Notes under the pieces: generated by a model
The model's input: only the letters and a program-made list of their open reading frames with translations
What the model was told of the DNA's origin: nothing
Databases searched by the model: none
DNA from: an uncultured Bacteroidales bacterium
GTDB taxonomy: Bacteria > Bacteroidota > Bacteroidia > Bacteroidales > F082
Length of the DNA: 64,000 nt
NCBI GenBank assembly: GCA_946185535.1
Contig: CAMHJX010000005.1
Span: forward strand, 1 to 64,000
Reading direction: 5' to 3'
In this document: positions 47,511-55,396 of the stretch, piece after piece
Layout: every line of letters begins with the position of its first letter
How positions within the stretch are numbered: the first letter of the stretch is position 1
Program-made: the position numbers and the translations under genes

Positions 47511-47869
47511 TTCATACTAATTAATACACACCCTACTACAATAAGTATAACGCCTATCCAGCGGGTAAAGGGTATGCTCTCCTGAAACATAAAGAATGCC
47601 AAAAACATGCCAAAGATGAAACTCAGGCTCGACAAGGGGTAAGCTTGGCTAAATTCCATCTTCTTCAACACGTAGGCCCACAAAAGGAATGAAACACTAA
47701 AGAAACCCATCATGATCAACAAAATCCAACCATGATTCAATGTAACTTGTTTTGCGTATGTCCAACTCCATTGAAACTTACCCATTCTATTCAAGAACAA
47801 CTTGAACATAGCTTGACCACCCGCCAAAGAGCTGGCCTGTAATATGACTAATATTATATATTTCCACAT
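47507..47869 (-). CDS. Small four-helix EmrE/EamA-like membrane protein
   Basis: 120 residues with four hydrophobic segments (about 3-20, 45-68, 75-93, 98-117), short basic loops and a C-terminal MK. The size and pattern (PLSSLSFIFGMFLAFFMFQE) are those of small multidrug-resistance/ArnE-ArnF-like proteins of the drug/metabolite transporter superfamily, which usually act as dimers. Within a polyene operon an inner-membrane flipping or export role for the lipid-linked product is plausible. It lies 4 bp after the ketosynthase fusion gene and overlaps the LolA-like gene. The substrate cannot be told from sequence. Confidence 0.75.
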   Translation of the reverse strand: MWKYIILVILQASSLAGGQAMFKLFLNRMGKFQWSWTYAKQVTLNHGWILLIMMGFFSVSFLLWAYVLKKMEFSQAYPLSSLSFIFGMFLAFFMFQESIPFTRWIGVILIVVGCVLISMK

Positions 47870-47873
47870 AGTT

Positions 47874-50177
47874 TTAGGTTTCTAATAAAGTAAGAGTATA
47901 ATCTTTTCCATCGGAGTGGTTGAATAGCATGATGCAAGCTGGTTTTTTGTCAGAAATATCACTTGTGTTAACAAAGAGATGAGCTGGCACCTTGCCTGCC
48001 TTGAGACATTGTGTAGCCACATAGAAGCCCAATCCAGATGCAGTGAAGTTTTCGCCGAACAGATGTTTGTATTTCAGTAAAGGCTTGTCGCCAAAGAGTG
48101 TCTTCGACTCGGCCAAATAAGCCTTGTCATTTTCATGGTTGCCGCTGATGCCTGTGAGGATATAATCAACATCGGCAAGGCTGCGATCGGCAGACTGCAG
48201 CATAGTAGTCACAGCATCCATCAAGTTGTTCATAGTAGGCTGATGAAGCATTTTGAGGCCGGTGAGACGACATAGTGCCTGCGGTCGCTGAGGACCATCG
48301 AAGGGTCGAAGGGCCGGCCCGTCACTAGACAATACCACCGAGACGGCCACTTCGCCACAGCGTTCATCATCTTGACCCATCACGCCGCCTTTTTTCATGA
48401 TGCTATGGAAGGTCTCCGTCATCTCATCATGACAACCTACCAAAGCTGAACCAATCTTGCCCAAGCGGAACTGCAACCAGGCATCGTGCAGGGCACTCTC
48501 AAACGAGATACCCTTGTGTGCATAGGTAGCGTTGTAGTTGTAGTTCTTGGTCTGGATGGCCACCAGCGAGCTGATGGTGTTGTGCGTCGACTGCATGAAA
48601 TAGGTCGGCTTCAGCAATTGTTCGCCTTCGTTGGAGAGGGCATCAAGGAAGAACTCGGTGTTCTCAATGCAACCAAAACCCGTTCCCGTCATAATGGCAT
48701 CGACGGTGTCGCAACCTGCAGCTTTCAAAGCCTCTTTGGAGGTGGCCAAGGCACGTTTCAGTATACGTCCCATACGCCTTGCCTCAATGGGTGAGACATA
48801 TTCTTTGAAGTTTGGGTCGATGGAACGTGTGAAAGGCACCTCATACATGATGGGGTTCTCGATCCACTCCTCGCTCAATGGCTGCTGCATGGAGATCTGC
48901 TTGGCAGAGAGGATGAAGATAGAATCAGGTTGCTGAGCCTGTCGAAGCACCGTCATTTTATCGGTCGGCCCTTCGACGAGCTCAGGGACCTTTGCTCTTG
49001 AAATCAAGAGCGACGAGTCATTCCCACCAAAGCCGAAAGCGTTGCAGAGCACGTGTTTCAGTGCTTTCTTTTCGGGTTTCGCCACGGGAACGATGCCGTT
49101 GTCCATGGGTTGCGACCAATTGAGGTTGACAGGCAGGAAGCCATGCTGCAAAGCCAAGATGCAAAACACGGCTTCGATGGAGCCCGAAGCGCTAGTGGTG
49201 TGACCAGTAAAGGGCTTAGTTGATGACACGGGCGGCACCTGTCCAAAAAGGCGCATCATGGCTTGGCTTTCACTGACATCGTTGTTGGGTGTGCCCGTGC
49301 CATGCGCGTTGATGTAGTCGATGTCGGAAGGCTGCAAGCCCGCCAAATCCAAAGCTTCTTTCATGGCACGGAAGGCACCTTCGCCGTCGGGCGACGATGC
49401 GGTCTGGTGGAAGGCATCGCAGGCGTTGCCGTAGCCTGACAACAGCGCCTGTGGCGCAATGCCACGACGCTTGGCGCTCTCGGCCGACTCGAGTACCAGA
49501 TAAGCTGCGCCCTCGCCCAAGTTCAAACCACTACGCGTGGCATCGAAGGGACGACAGGGCTTGGTGTCGAGAATCATCAGCGAGTTGAAGCCATTGAGGT
49601 GGAATTTGGTGATGCATTCACTGCCGCCCACCACGACGATGTCGGCCTTGCCACAGCGGATCATATTGGCACCTTGTATGACCGCATTGGCTGCCGACGA
49701 GCAGGCCGTAGCCAGCGTGGTGGCAAAAGCGAACTTGCCGAAGTGGCCAGCCGTCATCTCCGAACAACTGCCACAGTCGTAAACGGCGATATATTCCTTG
49801 TGAGCATCACCGTTGAGGTAGTCGAGATAGTACTGCTCGCTCATGTCCATGCCGCCCACCGTGGTACCCGAGATGAAACCCACCTTGGGCAGCATCTCAG
49901 GGGTCAGGCGAGCCTCATCCAAGGCCTCGCCCAAGGCCAACATGCCCATCAGGGCAGTGCGAGTGGTGACGGCATCTGGCGCTATACCTAAACGCTCACG
50001 CATCTCGGCATCGGTCAGCTTTACCTCACCGACGGGAAACTCCTTGTGTTCCGTCTTCAGGTACTTCAGCTGGCCCACGCCCGAACGGTTGCTAAGCAGA
50101 GCCTCAAGGGTGGCTGCCTTGCCAATACCGATAGCCGATACTACACCGGTGCCTGTTATGTAAATCGAATCGATCAT
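47874..50177 (-). CDS. Ketosynthase fused to a chain-length-factor-like domain
   Basis: 767 residues. The N-terminal half (1-394) is a full KAS II-type ketosynthase with the Cys-His-His set: Cys159 (TACSSAAN), His292 (NAHGTGTPNND) and His326 (PFTGHTTSASGS). The C-terminal half (about 420-767) resembles the Ketoacyl-synt_2-type partner domain (MQSTHNTISS, GISFESALHDAW) and shows no active-site Cys where one is expected, as in chain-length factors. The two halves are joined by residues 395-418, encoded by a palindromic repeat (48930-48990) and including a possible restart, Met408. In other clusters the two halves are often separate adjacent genes, so a repeat insertion may have fused them. Inferred role: condensing enzyme of polyene chain extension. 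The start is immediately after the previous stop (TAAATG). Confidence 0.88.
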   Translation of the reverse strand: MIDSIYITGTGVVSAIGIGKAATLEALLSNRSGVGQLKYLKTEHKEFPVGEVKLTDAEMRERLGIAPDAVTTRTALMGMLALGEALDEARLTPEMLPKVGFISGTTVGGMDMSEQYYLDYLNGDAHKEYIAVYDCGSCSEMTAGHFGKFAFATTLATACSSAANAVIQGANMIRCGKADIVVVGGSECITKFHLNGFNSLMILDTKPCRPFDATRSGLNLGEGAAYLVLESAESAKRRGIAPQALLSGYGNACDAFHQTASSPDGEGAFRAMKEALDLAGLQPSDIDYINAHGTGTPNNDVSESQAMMRLFGQVPPVSSTKPFTGHTTSASGSIEAVFCILALQHGFLPVNLNWSQPMDNGIVPVAKPEKKALKHVLCNAFGFGGNDSSLLISRAKVPELVEGPTDKMTVLRQAQQPDSIFILSAKQISMQQPLSEEWIENPIMYEVPFTRSIDPNFKEYVSPIEARRMGRILKRALATSKEALKAAGCDTVDAIMTGTGFGCIENTEFFLDALSNEGEQLLKPTYFMQSTHNTISSLVAIQTKNYNYNATYAHKGISFESALHDAWLQFRLGKIGSALVGCHDEMTETFHSIMKKGGVMGQDDERCGEVAVSVVLSSDGPALRPFDGPQRPQALCRLTGLKMLHQPTMNNLMDAVTTMLQSADRSLADVDYILTGISGNHENDKAYLAESKTLFGDKPLLKYKHLFGENFTASGLGFYVATQCLKAGKVPAHLFVNTSDISDKKPACIMLFNHSDGKDYTLTLLET
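48930..48990. repeat. REP-like palindromic repeat inside the ketosynthase fusion gene
   Basis: Contains TGAGCCTGTCGAAG (48934-48947) and CTTCGACGAGCTCA (48971-48984), which can pair with two mismatches. On the minus strand it is read as KVPELVEGP and LRQAQQP, peptides typical of this repeat when translated. A second copy lies between genes at 56639-56692 with the arms in the opposite order. Confidence 0.8.
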
Positions 50178-51080
50178 TTATTTGGTCCTGTTCTTCGAGA
50201 TATAATCAGCCATCACGGCCACTGACTTGAAGATTTCCTTGCCCATGGAGGGGTCTTGCAACTTGATGCCGTAGTTCTTCTCCATCAACACGATGAGCTC
50301 AAGAGCATCGATGGAATCGAGGCCGAGGCCTTCGCCAAACAGAGAGGCGTTCTCGTCGATGTCTTCGGGTTTCATGTCTTCAAGATTCAAAGCCTCGATG
50401 ATCTGTTGTTTTAACGTGTAAATCAGTTCGTCCATTGTATTGTTATTTAAAGATTTAAAATTCAAAGATTCAAAGATTTCAAGATCTGCAATAAGGGCAC
50501 ATTCTAATGATTCTGTATTGTTAAATTGTTGTTTTTCAACCAAAAATAGACGCGCCTCGAAGTGGTTTTCATCATTGCAGTCGAGCCAACCACCGAGGAT
50601 GCTTTGCGTCATCGGGTCTTGGAAGGCATTCATCAATTGCCGTGCCATAATATGCGCATCACACGACTCCACGACAATGAATGAAGTCTCGCCGTAGTAT
50701 TTGTTGCGGATGGCAATTTCGCCTGTCACGATGTTGGGCAGGGTATAAACAAAGGCCGCTGGACTGGGGAAGAAGTTCTCAGGATCTTGTATCGTGGCCT
50801 GATAGTTGGTGTCGGCTTGCAACGATGCTGTCTTGTTGAACAACACCACAGCACGATCCTCTCGTGACACAAAACGCTCCTTGCCTTCATCCTTCAACAG
50901 CATCTCGGAAGCCACAAAACCCAGCTTGCTCAAGGTGTCCATCTTGAAGAATTTGGGATAATCGCCTATGTAGGCACGATACAGCTCTGTCAGTAAAGCA
51001 TTACCTTGTTCAGCATGGTTTATGCTGATACCATTGAGTTTCACAGTCTCAGGTGTGATGACAACATAGTGTTTCAACAT
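50178..51080 (-). CDS. Degenerate ketosynthase-like domain fused to an acyl carrier protein
   Basis: 300 residues. Residues 1-200 resemble the short ketosynthase-like proteins of Bacteroidota polyene clusters (PSPAAFVYTLPNIVTGEIAI) but lack a recognisable catalytic Cys. Residues 216-300 form a complete ACP with the phosphopantetheine site Ser256 in GLGLDSIDALE. The join (about 201-215, FESLNFKSLNNNT) is encoded by a run of TTCAAAGATTCAAAGATTT-like repeats of the kind found between genes nearby (54241-54280), and Met216 (ATG at 50435) looks like a natural ACP start. So this is either a true fusion or two genes with an accidentally open spacer. The start overlaps the previous gene's end by 7 nt. 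Role: carrier for the growing polyene, with a possible structural KS partner. Confidence 0.8.
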   Translation of the reverse strand: MLKHYVVITPETVKLNGISINHAEQGNALLTELYRAYIGDYPKFFKMDTLSKLGFVASEMLLKDEGKERFVSREDRAVVLFNKTASLQADTNYQATIQDPENFFPSPAAFVYTLPNIVTGEIAIRNKYYGETSFIVVESCDAHIMARQLMNAFQDPMTQSILGGWLDCNDENHFEARLFLVEKQQFNNTESLECALIADLEIFESLNFKSLNNNTMDELIYTLKQQIIEALNLEDMKPEDIDENASLFGEGLGLDSIDALELIVLMEKNYGIKLQDPSMGKEIFKSVAVMADYISKNRTK

Positions 51081-52219
51081 GACAAACCTCCTTTCGCAAA
51101 TAACAAGGCCGCATTGCAGCCGCCGAAACCCGACAGGAGCTTGATGAACATCCGCTTATCGGTCGCTTGGTTTTGGTTGGAAAGCACCAAAGGGTGGGTG
51201 ACACCCATGGTCTCGTAACCTCTAGTAGCCAATATGTTGTGCTCATCGATGGCGTACATTGAAAGGATGGTTTCAAGTATGCCAGCAGCACCCATGGTGT
51301 GGCCATAGTAGCCCTTCAATCCGTTGACAGGCACTTGCGACAAACCTGCTCTTTCGATAGCCACCGATTCCATCTCATCGTTATACATCGTGGCGGTGCC
51401 GTGAGCGTTGATGAAAGCAATTTGGTCAGGGGCGACATCGCCGAGAGCAACCTTTAATGCCCTGTAGCTGCCTTCGCCAGTGCGAGATGGACCGCTGATA
51501 TGGTTGGCGTCGTTGCGGATGGCGCCACGACAGGCCACCCATTCATTGGGATTGACTGTATCTTTTCGAGTATATATGATGGTTGCTGCCGCATCGCCAA
51601 GATTCAAACCGCAACGGTTGGCATCAAAAGGCTTACAAGGCTCAGGCGACAAGGCCTTGAACGACTGGAAGCCAGAGACGATGAAGGCCGACTGCACATC
51701 GCAACCTACCGTTACGACATAGTCGAAGTAGCCGCTTTCCAAGTTGCGCATCGCCTCAATATGGGCGCACACACCTGAAATACAAGCATTTGACACCACA
51801 ATCGGTGGATTGGGATTTTGGAAGAAGTCCGTCATTTGACGGGCGGCAGAACCCAACAGCACCCTTTCCTCGGGAAAACCTGTCTCCCGCTTGTCCAAAA
51901 GGAACACATTGCCCTTGGTGGTGGAAAGGATGAACAGCACCCTTTCCGAAGCCGAGTTGATGCCTGCTTCTTGGATGGCGCGCGATGCCGAGAGGATGAT
52001 CATTTTCTCGAAAAAGGTATATTTCTCATTGTCGGCCAAGGTAGCAAAGGCTTGTTCCACTTTGTCGCGATCCACCAACGAAGCTACAAAAGGCTCGGGC
52101 AGGTCCCACTTGCCCTCATAGCGTCTAAGCGCTGACTGCCCCGCCTTGACAGCAGCATAGTTCTCGGCTGTGCTCATGCCCAAAGGCGAGATGATATTGT
52201 TGGCCACGCTTACAATCAT
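51074..52219 (-). CDS. Beta-ketoacyl-ACP synthase (polyene chain extension)
   Basis: Start at 52219 (MIVSVANN) is chosen because it overlaps the thioesterase stop as ATGA; the frame is open to 52246. From the chosen start (381 residues) the condensing set is present: Cys146 (SNACISGVCAH), His273 (NAHGTATMYNDE) and His307 (YYGHTMGAAG). This is a KAS I/II-type enzyme that joins malonyl-ACP units to the growing chain. It sits between the thioesterase and the ketosynthase-like/ACP gene, overlapping both, so it is translated in a chain with them. Its sequence is far from the other two ketosynthases here, so the three probably have distinct roles (initiation, elongation or partner). Confidence 0.9.
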   Translation of the reverse strand: MIVSVANNIISPLGMSTAENYAAVKAGQSALRRYEGKWDLPEPFVASLVDRDKVEQAFATLADNEKYTFFEKMIILSASRAIQEAGINSASERVLFILSTTKGNVFLLDKRETGFPEERVLLGSAARQMTDFFQNPNPPIVVSNACISGVCAHIEAMRNLESGYFDYVVTVGCDVQSAFIVSGFQSFKALSPEPCKPFDANRCGLNLGDAAATIIYTRKDTVNPNEWVACRGAIRNDANHISGPSRTGEGSYRALKVALGDVAPDQIAFINAHGTATMYNDEMESVAIERAGLSQVPVNGLKGYYGHTMGAAGILETILSMYAIDEHNILATRGYETMGVTHPLVLSNQNQATDKRMFIKLLSGFGGCNAALLFAKGGLSC

Positions 52220-52650
52220 ACGTTTACCTCCCATCTTTGCTTCCATTCCTCGTAAAACTCAGGACTGTATAATACCAACTCGTGTGTGTCCTTGTCCATG
52301 AAGACTTGTACCGAATGACCTGTTACAAATACTTCTTTTGTCTTTGCATCACGAATTTCGTAGTCAAAAATGATTTTGGCGGCATCGGTGGGGCGATAAA
52401 CGATTTCCACCTCGGGCTTCATGCCATAGATTATCGGACGTTTGTATTTGAAAGAAAGCTCGACGATGGGCTCAAAGAAACCTTTATCATACATCATCAA
52501 GTATTCCAAGTCGTATTTCCGACCGAATTCCTCACGGGCGTCTTCGAAATACTTGGCATAGTTGCCATGCCATACCACGCCCATCGAGTCCACCTCGCTG
52601 AAGCGGATGTCAAAACACTTAGTAACCGATAATACTGTATCTTTCTTCAT
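52216..52650 (-). CDS. Hot-dog acyl-CoA/ACP thioesterase (4HBT family)
   Basis: 144 residues, the usual length for the YbgC/4-hydroxybenzoyl-CoA thioesterase family. The signature VDSMGVVWHGNYAKYFEDARE holds the conserved Asp21 and the helix that packs in the hot-dog fold (residues 20-40); beta strands follow with FKYKRPI and YEIRDAKT. Thioesterases of this type occur in aryl polyene operons and are thought to release or edit acyl-ACP intermediates. It ends in an ATGA overlap with the ketosynthase gene and lies 5 bp after the dehydratase gene. The substrate is inferred from context only. Confidence 0.87.
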   Translation of the reverse strand: MKKDTVLSVTKCFDIRFSEVDSMGVVWHGNYAKYFEDAREEFGRKYDLEYLMMYDKGFFEPIVELSFKYKRPIIYGMKPEVEIVYRPTDAAKIIFDYEIRDAKTKEVFVTGHSVQVFMDKDTHELVLYSPEFYEEWKQRWEVNV

Positions 52651-52655
52651 GATTA

Positions 52656-53093
52656 TTAGTCTTTTGAATCAATATCCGTCAGAGCGATTTTCATGTTGCA
52701 ACGCGCCAATTCCTCTTCTCCACTTTTGACCATGGCTTCCACCAAGGTCACCTGAAACACTTCTTCTAAAAGCTGAATAGTTGTCACTATATGTTCGCCC
52801 ACTTTAGGTGTGCTTGCGATGTTCAAGTTGCTGATAGAGCCTATGACGCCAATCTTGACCGTCTCGCCGCTGTTGAGATTGATATAGCCGATACGGGCGG
52901 CACAGGTCTGGGCAATGTTTTCCACCAATCCTGAAGCCGACATGCGTCCATTATCAACAAACAAGTTGTCGGGACGCACCTCAAGTTCTGTCACTGAATA
53001 CACCTTGTCGCTCGACACTAAGCGGTCAATCATAATGAAAGGCGGCCGTTGCGGAATCAGTTCTTTCAATGCTATGTCTTCAATCGCTCTCAT
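52656..53093 (-). CDS. Beta-hydroxyacyl-ACP dehydratase-like hot-dog protein
   Basis: Start at 53093 (MRAIEDIALK) is chosen because it overlaps the acyltransferase stop as ATGA; the frame is open to 53123. 145 residues with a single FabZ/FabA-type hot-dog fold. The usual FabZ motif PHRYPF appears as IPQRPPF, so the catalytic His is replaced by Gln, while the Glu-containing helix (SGLVENIAQ) is kept. In aryl polyene systems dehydratases can act as pairs, in which one partner may be non-catalytic; no second dehydratase is seen in this window. Expected role: removing water from 3-hydroxyacyl-ACP to build conjugated double bonds. Confidence 0.83.
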   Translation of the reverse strand: MRAIEDIALKELIPQRPPFIMIDRLVSSDKVYSVTELEVRPDNLFVDNGRMSASGLVENIAQTCAARIGYINLNSGETVKIGVIGSISNLNIASTPKVGEHIVTTIQLLEEVFQVTLVEAMVKSGEEELARCNMKIALTDIDSKD

Positions 53094-53983
53094 TGTTTCC
53101 AAAAATCGAAATAGTTGAACCATTGAGTAGGATAACGGCGCACGATGTCTTCGAGCTGCGAAGCAAACGTTTGTGCCAGTTGCTTGATTTGCTCACGTTT
53201 GTTGGCACTTCTATCACGTTGGATAGGACGCACGAAAGCATGATATGTTCTCATGCCCTCTTTCATCACGAAGACGGCCAATACATTGATTTCTTTCTGC
53301 ACGGCCATAGCAAAGCCTCCCATGGGGAAATGTGCCATTGCGCCAAAAAACTGACAATCGACAGCCTTTTGCGAACCGAAGATACGGTCGGCAGGCATAC
53401 TGACGATTTCACCATTGTCTATGGCGGCATTCAAGGCAAATAGATGTGAGAGGTCTTCTTTCACAAGAATCATGCTCATGTTGTTTTGCGACAGCAATCG
53501 TTGACGGTTTTCCATTACCGTGGCTGTCTCACCAGCAAATACCAAAGCATTGATTCTCTTCTGTTTCGGCTGCAACGAATAGCCTCCCATCTCATAGTTG
53601 CCTATATGGCTGCTGAGCATCATGAAGCCTTCAGGATGGTTCTCCAACTCATCCATCTGCTCCTGCCCTTCCTTGATGAAATGGTACTTCTTGCCTGCAT
53701 ACACGCCAAAACGGTCCAAAATGATTTGGCCGAAACGAAAATGATTGGCATAGACATACCAGAATGCTTTCCAAGAACCCAAACCGATACGCTTGCGAAA
53801 GAACTGGTACATGGCTTTGTAGCCTTTCCTGCTGAATAGCATATAGAAAGGCACCACCAAGGCCATAATACCGTAGGGCAGCCACAGCGGCGACACACGG
53901 AATAACGCGATGAGACTACGCTGCATCCACGGCAATCCGTCGGTCTTACCCGACCATTCGTTATGTTGCAAGGTATCGGCCAT
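53090..53983 (-). CDS. LpxL/HtrB-type lysophospholipid acyltransferase
   Basis: 297 residues with an N-terminal membrane segment (about 35-52) and the HX4E acyltransferase motif His126-Glu131 in SSHIGNYE. The later motifs (SMPADRIFG, FFGAMAHFPMG) and a basic C-terminus fit the LABLAT/LpxL family that transfers acyl chains from ACP to lipids at the inner membrane. In aryl polyene operons such enzymes are thought to attach the polyene to its lipid anchor, which is inferred here. It lies 7 bp after the ACP gene and overlaps the dehydratase gene (ATGA). Confidence 0.88.
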   Translation of the reverse strand: MADTLQHNEWSGKTDGLPWMQRSLIALFRVSPLWLPYGIMALVVPFYMLFSRKGYKAMYQFFRKRIGLGSWKAFWYVYANHFRFGQIILDRFGVYAGKKYHFIKEGQEQMDELENHPEGFMMLSSHIGNYEMGGYSLQPKQKRINALVFAGETATVMENRQRLLSQNNMSMILVKEDLSHLFALNAAIDNGEIVSMPADRIFGSQKAVDCQFFGAMAHFPMGGFAMAVQKEINVLAVFVMKEGMRTYHAFVRPIQRDRSANKREQIKQLAQTFASQLEDIVRRYPTQWFNYFDFWKQ

Positions 53984-53990
53984 GCTCAGG

Positions 53991-54233
53991 TCAAGCGGTC
54001 TTTTTCTCGATGTAGTCGCAGAAATCGTTGAATGTCTTCACATTCGCCATCTCTTCGGTCTTGATCTTGAAGCCAAACTTCTTCTCGACGATGACCACGA
54101 TGTCGACAAAATCGAGGCTGTCGATGCCGATGTCTTCCTTCAGACGGGCTTCCGACTGGATCTTTTCTTCATCAATCTCAAGGTCCTCGATGAGGAACTC
54201 TTTGACTTTTGCTTCTATTTCTTGTCTGTCCAT
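53991..54233 (-). CDS. Acyl carrier protein
   Basis: 80 residues, acidic, three-helix ACP with the phosphopantetheine site Ser39 in IGIDSLDFVDI. It carries the growing chain as a thioester. Together with the ACP domain in the gene at 50178-51080 the operon has two carriers, perhaps one for starter loading and one for elongation. A spacer of about 60 bp with repeated TTTAAAGATTCAAAA-like sequence separates it from the methyltransferase upstream. Confidence 0.93.
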   Translation of the reverse strand: MDRQEIEAKVKEFLIEDLEIDEEKIQSEARLKEDIGIDSLDFVDIVVIVEKKFGFKIKTEEMANVKTFNDFCDYIEKKTA

Positions 54234-54240
54234 ATTTGTG

Positions 54241-54280
54241 ATTTAAAGATTCAAAATTTAAGATTCAAAAATTCATCATT
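54241..54280. repeat. AT-rich TTAAGATTCAAAA repeats in an operon spacer
   Basis: Short degenerate copies of TTTAAAGATTCAAAA fill the spacer between the methyltransferase and ACP genes. The same kind of sequence lies inside the coding join at 50440-50490. Such runs look like slippage-prone spacers. Confidence 0.55.
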
Positions 54281-54293
54281 CAACATTCCACAT

Positions 54294-55391
54294 TCAGCAT
54301 TTCTTACAGACCATAATGCTGTGGCCGAGGCCGAGAGCGTCGTGGATGGTCTCCACCTCGAGGCCTGCCTTTCTGACCAATTGGGCCATATCGCCGCTGT
54401 GGTACATCTTGCTGTTGCCGTTGGCCAAGGCGGTAAAATATAAGCTTGTCATGGTGAGGGCAAATGCTGCGGAGGTATATCTTTGTCGGTCCCAGAAAGT
54501 CTCCATGATGCAGAGACGGCTGTCCTTGTCCATGATTTTGGCAGCGCGCGAAACGATGCTCATGATCTCCTCCTCGCCAAAGCAGTCGAGGAACTGGCTC
54601 ATCCAAATAATGTCATAATGCTTGTCGGTGGGGAACTGCTGGCTGTCATCCAAAAGGTTGATGCCATAGCCGTCGATGCGGTCGGCGCCCTTCTTGCCTT
54701 TGGTGAACTCGCGCATCATTTCCAACTGTTGCGGCAGATCCATGATGGTGACATTGACATTTTCGTCGTAGTCGACGCAGCGCAAGGCCCAGCGACCGGT
54801 GTTACCGCCTACATCAAGCACGGTCTTGGGATGGTCGCCAAAGAGCAGCTGCAAGGCTTGGTCGAAGGAATGGTCGGAATAATAATGGTCGAAGCCGAAC
54901 CAGCTCTTCTGCACCTGAGGAGGCAACTGCGAAAGGCCTTCATAAATTGTCGGCCAGCTGCCGAAATGCTCCAGACCTGCAGGACGGCCTTCTTTCAAAG
55001 CTTCCTCCAAATGGAACCAACCTTCGTAGTTGACATCGTGGTTGAAGTCGATGTTGACGCGAATGGCAGGGTCGGTCAGCAGGAACCAACCTGTCTTCGA
55101 CAAGGTGAAACGGTCGGTTTCGGTATTAACCAGCACAAGGCCGATACAGAGCGAGCCTTCCATCAACACCTTAACTGCGTAGGCCGAGAGATTTGTCTTT
55201 TCAGCAATTTCAGCTTGAGTTAAACCTTGTTCGTTGTCGCGCAGCATGTCCAAGATACCAAACTTGATCATCAGGCGGCCCACTTGGAAGATGATGGGGC
55301 CGAAAGCGATGAAATAAGCCAACTCCTGGGCTTCTCCGGCTTTTTTATGCTCTTTAGTATATGCTTTTTCAAGGGCAGGAAAAAGTTCCAT
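54294..55391 (-). CDS. SAM-dependent methyltransferase with winged-helix dimerisation domain
   Basis: 365 residues. An N-terminal winged-helix/dimerisation domain (about 35-105, LTQAEIAEKTNLSAYAVK) precedes a class I methyltransferase core (about 165-360) with the SAM-binding glycine motif VLDVGGNTGR (191-200) and the acidic IMDLPQQ after strand 2. This is the layout of plant-type O-methyltransferases and their bacterial relatives. In the operon it probably methylates the aryl head group or the polyene, which would alter the pigment. It lies 5 bp after the ketosynthase gene. O- versus C-methylation cannot be told from sequence. Confidence 0.87.
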   Translation of the reverse strand: MELFPALEKAYTKEHKKAGEAQELAYFIAFGPIIFQVGRLMIKFGILDMLRDNEQGLTQAEIAEKTNLSAYAVKVLMEGSLCIGLVLVNTETDRFTLSKTGWFLLTDPAIRVNIDFNHDVNYEGWFHLEEALKEGRPAGLEHFGSWPTIYEGLSQLPPQVQKSWFGFDHYYSDHSFDQALQLLFGDHPKTVLDVGGNTGRWALRCVDYDENVNVTIMDLPQQLEMMREFTKGKKGADRIDGYGINLLDDSQQFPTDKHYDIIWMSQFLDCFGEEEIMSIVSRAAKIMDKDSRLCIMETFWDRQRYTSAAFALTMTSLYFTALANGNSKMYHSGDMAQLVRKAGLEVETIHDALGLGHSIMVCKKC

Positions 55392-55396
55392 TTGTA

